This document shows, piece after piece, positions 61,197-64,000 of a stretch of DNA of 64,000 bases. This stretch comes from Thiobacillus denitrificans (lineage in GTDB: Bacteria; Pseudomonadota; Gammaproteobacteria; Burkholderiales; Thiobacillaceae), in contig DDRS01000033.1 in the NCBI GenBank assembly GCA_002343685.1, positions 5,855 to 69,854 of the forward strand, read 5' to 3'. Position 1 is the first letter of the stretch, and each line of letters opens with the position of its first letter. Made by a program: the position numbers and the translations under genes. Below the pieces are notes generated by a model. That model was not told the origin of the DNA. It searched no databases and saw only the letters and a list, made by a program, of their open reading frames with translations.

Positions 61197-61991
61197 TCAG
61201 CGCTTGCCGTACTCGTCGTGGCGGCGCCACCACATGCCCGTTTCGTTGCGTCCCTTGGGTGCGCGGTCGAGCCACTGATACATGCCCCAGAGGCCGTCCA
61301 GCCCGCGCGCATAGGTGGAGTAGGTGTGGTAGACGACGCCGTCCTCGAGCGCGAATGCGCTCATGCCGGGCCGCTCGCGCAGGTAGGTCGAGACGTCGGT
61401 TCCGGTCATGATGGCGTTCTGGACGGGCGGCGATTGGTCGCCGGCTTCCTTGCCCATCGTGAAGGGAATCGTCGCCATCGGCGGCTCGCGCCGATAGTTG
61501 TATTCGATGCCAGCCTCGCGCTGCTGCGCCTCGGAGTACGAGGCGTCGAAATCGAAGTTGAAGTCGCCGCCGAGCGATGATGCCCAGGGGAAGGTCCAGC
61601 CCATCCGCCGCTTGTACGCCTGGAGTTTGGCGAGTGGTGCCCGCGACACCGCCGCCAACGTGACGTCGTGGTGGGCCAGGTGAACGGCGAAGCCATCGAA
61701 GCCGTCCGCAATCGTCGAACAGGTCGGGCAACCCGCCGCGTAGTCGGGTCCGAACATGAAATGGTAGACGAGAAGCTGCGAATTCCCGCGGAAGAGGTCG
61801 GCCAGCGAGGCATTTCCCTCGTCGGTGTCGAAGCGATAGTCCTTGTCGACGCGAACCCACGGCAGCTCCTGTCGCCGCCGTGCCATCTCGTCGCTGCGTC
61901 GCGTCAGTTCCTTCTCGTCCTCGAGCAGCTCGAGCCTTGCTGCGAGCCATGCTTCACGTGTTCCGATCGTGTGTTTGGCCATCGTATCCAT
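61197..61991 (-). CDS. DUF899 thioredoxin-like protein
   Basis: A 264-residue protein. The start ATG at 61991 has AAGGAGACAGAC before it; another in-frame ATG at 62009 overlaps the upstream stop. The DUF899 pattern is clear: LTRRSDEMARRRQELPWVRVDKDYRF, FGPDYAAGCPTCSTIADGFDG with the CPTC redox motif, and GVVYHTYSTYARGLDGLWGMYQWLDRAP. Often encoded with ArsR- or MarR-like regulators. Reaction unknown. Confidence 0.9.
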   Translation of the reverse strand: MDTMAKHTIGTREAWLAARLELLEDEKELTRRSDEMARRRQELPWVRVDKDYRFDTDEGNASLADLFRGNSQLLVYHFMFGPDYAAGCPTCSTIADGFDGFAVHLAHHDVTLAAVSRAPLAKLQAYKRRMGWTFPWASSLGGDFNFDFDASYSEAQQREAGIEYNYRREPPMATIPFTMGKEAGDQSPPVQNAIMTGTDVSTYLRERPGMSAFALEDGVVYHTYSTYARGLDGLWGMYQWLDRAPKGRNETGMWWRRHDEYGKR

Positions 61992-62005
61992 GTCTGTCTC
62001 CTTGT

Positions 62006-62692
62006 TCATGATCTGCCTTGTTTCGGGCGCCGCACGGCACGGACCTTTCCGCTCGGCCCGCCGCCGCAATAAAACAGGTTTGCGCCGTCGGACTCCAATC
62101 CGCTGACGCCGATGCCGGCCGGCATCTCGAGCCGTTCGAGCACGGCGCCGTTCTCCAGGTCGATGCGGCGGATGTCGCTGCCGTCGTCTTCCCAGGTGCC
62201 GTGCCACAACTCGCCGTCGACCCAGGTCACGCCGGTGACGAAGCGGTTGGATTCGAGGGTGCGCAGGATGTCGCCGGTGGCGGGATCGATCTGGTGGATC
62301 TTGCGGTCGCGGTACTGCCCCACCCACAGGCTGCCTTCGGCCCAGGCGAGGCCCGAGTCGCTGCCGTGCCCGGGCGCCGGAATCGACGCCACGACGTCGC
62401 CGGTGACGGGATCGATCTTGTCGATGCGCGCGTCGGCGATCTGGTAGAGGTGGGTGCCGTCGAAGGCGGTGCCGGCGTCGCCGGCGCGATCAAGCGTATG
62501 CGCGAGCTGGCCGCTTTCGGGATCGAAGGCGACCAGCCTGGATCCGGTGGCGGCCCAGACGTGGCGGCCGTCGTGGGTGACGCCGGCGATCTGGTCGGCA
62601 CCGGCGAAGGGACCGTATTCACGCACGATCTCGGCGGCGCGTGCCGGTGTCTGGGAGGGGGATTCGACTGTCTTGGCTTGGGGTACGGTCAT
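62006..62692 (-). CDS. Six-bladed beta-propeller (NHL/YncE-like) protein
   Basis: A 228-residue protein starting MTVPQAKTVES at 62692, where AAAGGAGTCAATTG provides the ribosome binding site. The repeats GSRLVAFDPESGQLAHTLD, DARIDKIDPVTGDVVASIPAPG and DRKIHQIDPATGDILRTLESN are blades of a beta-propeller of the YncE/glutamine-cyclotransferase-like kind. No signal peptide, so it is cytoplasmic. A binding or lactonase-type role is possible. It is the second gene of a regulator-led operon. Confidence 0.85.
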   Translation of the reverse strand: MTVPQAKTVESPSQTPARAAEIVREYGPFAGADQIAGVTHDGRHVWAATGSRLVAFDPESGQLAHTLDRAGDAGTAFDGTHLYQIADARIDKIDPVTGDVVASIPAPGHGSDSGLAWAEGSLWVGQYRDRKIHQIDPATGDILRTLESNRFVTGVTWVDGELWHGTWEDDGSDIRRIDLENGAVLERLEMPAGIGVSGLESDGANLFYCGGGPSGKVRAVRRPKQGRS

Positions 62693-62738
62693 CAATTGAC
62701 TCCTTTTGGCGCGCCGGAATGGCGCCGTGAGACTCAAT

Positions 62739-63959
62739 TTAGCCGAGCGGCAGCGCAGTGGGGAGTAACAAGATCGTCGTGAATCCGGCCAGCGGCGGCG
62801 CCATCCAGCGCTGCGTGCGGGCGCGCCCGATCGAGCGCACCTTTTTCTCTGCCTCCAGTTCGACGAGCGCGCGCTGCACCGTACGCTGGCTGGCCGCGAG
62901 TGCCAGCGCGAGGGCCGAGGTCGACCAGGCCGTACCGTCGGCCAGCAGTGCCAGCAGCGACGCCTGGTCGCCGTCGATGGGCGGCGCCAGGACGACCACG
63001 GTGTGCTCGCCGCGCGGTGTGAGCGCGAAGCCGCGCGCGGTGGCGTCGATATGCGCGAGTGGTGCAACCAGCGCGCGCAGACGGCCGATCTCCACCCGCA
63101 GGCGCGCGCGGTGCGTCTCGTCGGGACGGCGGGTGTGGAACGCGCGCGCGATCAAGGCGTCTCGGCTCACATCGCCCGGCCACGCCTCGGCGAGCGTGCG
63201 CGCCAACGCGAACAGCACCGGCCGGCGCGCCAGCGGCCGCCAGATCGTGCCGGCGCGCAGGCCGCGGCGGCAGGCGTCGACCACCAGTGCGCCCGAGGCG
63301 AACAGGGCTTCCACCTCGTCGAGGCGCAGCGGTTGTTCGCGGTCCGCGTGGACGCGGCGAGCGGCGGGACGATCGAGCGCAGCGCGCACCTCGTCCACCT
63401 CGGCAAGCAGGGCCGGCACGCCCGCGCATCCGGCCGCATCCAGGGCGCGCGTGAGCGCAGCCTGCGCCGCTACCGTTCGCAACGAACGCAGCGCCACCTC
63501 GGCCGCGGCCAGCTCCGCGATCGCCCGCAGCGATGGCGGCAGGCCTTGCGTATCGAGCGTGGACAGGGCGGATGCGGCCTCGTCGAGGCGACCGAGCAGC
63601 AGCAGCCGCCGCACCAGGATCAAGCGTGCGTGCAGCGCATTGGCGCGATCGGCTCGCGCCTCGAGCGTGGCCGCCGCGGCCACCAGCGTGCGCGGCGAGC
63701 CGAGGAGATCGCGCATCGCCAGCGCCACTTCGGCCTCTGCGACCACGCAGCGGGCATGCGCCACGTCCTCGCGCGCGCCAAAGCCGCGGGCGGCGCGCCG
63801 CAGCAACTCGCGGGCGCGCGGGTAGTCGCCGAGCTGGGCCATGGCGGTGCCGCGCAGGGCGAGCGCCGGCGGGTCGTCGCGCAGGGCGACGCGCTTGAGG
63901 GCGCCGAGCGCGTCGCCGGCAACGAGCGCGCGCGCGGCAGCGGCGATCAGGGAATCCAT
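62739..63959 (-). CDS. Multidomain regulator: TPR-like helical N-terminus, PhoB-like winged helix, C-terminal HTH
   Basis: A 406-residue protein. Residues ~1-200 are Ala-rich TPR-like helices (AMAQLGDYPRARELLRRAARGF). Residues ~205-320 resemble an OmpR/PhoB- or SARP-type winged-helix domain (LARTLAEAWPGDVSRDALIARAFHTRRPDETHRARLRVEIGRLRALV). Residues ~335-385 hold a second HTH (STSALALALAASQRTVQRALVELEAEKKVRSIG). It lies 46 bp upstream of the propeller gene on the same strand and probably regulates that operon. The very high GC makes part of the reading less certain. Confidence 0.75.
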   Translation of the reverse strand: MDSLIAAAARALVAGDALGALKRVALRDDPPALALRGTAMAQLGDYPRARELLRRAARGFGAREDVAHARCVVAEAEVALAMRDLLGSPRTLVAAAATLEARADRANALHARLILVRRLLLLGRLDEAASALSTLDTQGLPPSLRAIAELAAAEVALRSLRTVAAQAALTRALDAAGCAGVPALLAEVDEVRAALDRPAARRVHADREQPLRLDEVEALFASGALVVDACRRGLRAGTIWRPLARRPVLFALARTLAEAWPGDVSRDALIARAFHTRRPDETHRARLRVEIGRLRALVAPLAHIDATARGFALTPRGEHTVVVLAPPIDGDQASLLALLADGTAWSTSALALALAASQRTVQRALVELEAEKKVRSIGRARTQRWMAPPLAGFTTILLLPTALPLG

Positions 63960-64000
63960 CGTGACAGGTTACCGATGAGGCCGTGTGGAAACTCTCAGGA

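Overview
The window looks like a chromosomal stretch of a GC-rich betaproteobacterium, possibly a Thiobacillus/Sulfuricella/Rhodocyclales-type organism. The pointers are the thrS-infC-rpmI-rplT-pheS-pheT-ihfA-merR-tRNA-Pro block in the order usual for Betaproteobacteria, a CobD/CbiB-family membrane protein, Fe-type SodB, and several c-di-GMP signalling proteins. Genus cannot be settled from sequence reading alone. No rRNA, CRISPR array, intact transposase or prophage was seen.

Layout. 1-4.3 kb (minus strand): a secreted/surface operon of unknown role. It holds a dockerin-bearing alpha/alpha-toroid protein, two paralogous lipoproteins and an Ig-like (Big_7-type) repeat protein that runs off the window. 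About 0.8 kb of AT-rich DNA follows. 5.1-13.1 kb: tRNA-Val and the translation operon, with a possible thrS leader peptide and attenuator, a terminator-like hairpin between thrS and infC, and an ATC start for infC. 13.2-19.5 kb: sodB; a three-gene minus-strand operon (selO, a lipoprotein, a DUF6499-like protein); a CynX/NimT-type MFS exporter; selD. 19.5 kb: an EgtB/SenA-like sulfoxide- or selenoneine-synthase gene divergent from selD. 20.7-24.2 kb: molybdopterin genes (moaA divergent from mobB-moeA-moaD-moaE) around a ModE-box-like inverted repeat. 24.3-28.9 kb: cytochrome b561, YceI, an RlhA-type U32 protein and a DUF599 membrane protein.

28.9-32.0 kb: a sensor kinase and sigma54-type response regulator preceded by a series of TGTTGC-N5-GCAACA dyads. 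32.1-35.1 kb: small metabolic and transport genes (ModE-like HTH, DUF302, DinB, crcB-DUF190, TauE/SafE). 35.1-41.4 kb: two c-di-GMP enzymes flanking a metallo-beta-lactamase-fold protein. 41.6-49.8 kb: a GyrI-like protein, CobD-like protein, a 290-bp MITE-like element abutting an SpmA/SpmB-like fusion gene, ppx, and then an unusual pair: a PhoU-like (DUF47-like) fusion protein and a PPDK-like protein lacking the PEP/pyruvate barrel. 49.9-57.5 kb: DUF1223, cyclopropane-fatty-acid synthase, GST, thioesterase, LysR, a GGDEF protein, and remnants of an SDR and an OmpA-family gene. 57.1-64 kb (minus strand): a methyltransferase, cytochrome c, a deoxyinosine glycosylase-like protein and SnoaL-like protein, then a four-gene set (TPR/HTH regulator, beta-propeller, DUF899, DUF2182).

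The best candidates for undescribed biology are the ppx-adjacent PhoU-fusion/truncated-PPDK pair (46.3-49.8 kb), the selD/SenA-like divergent pair without an adjacent senB (18.4-20.7 kb), and the secreted dockerin/lipoprotein/Ig operon at the left edge. All functions are inferred by reading translations; no database search was run.
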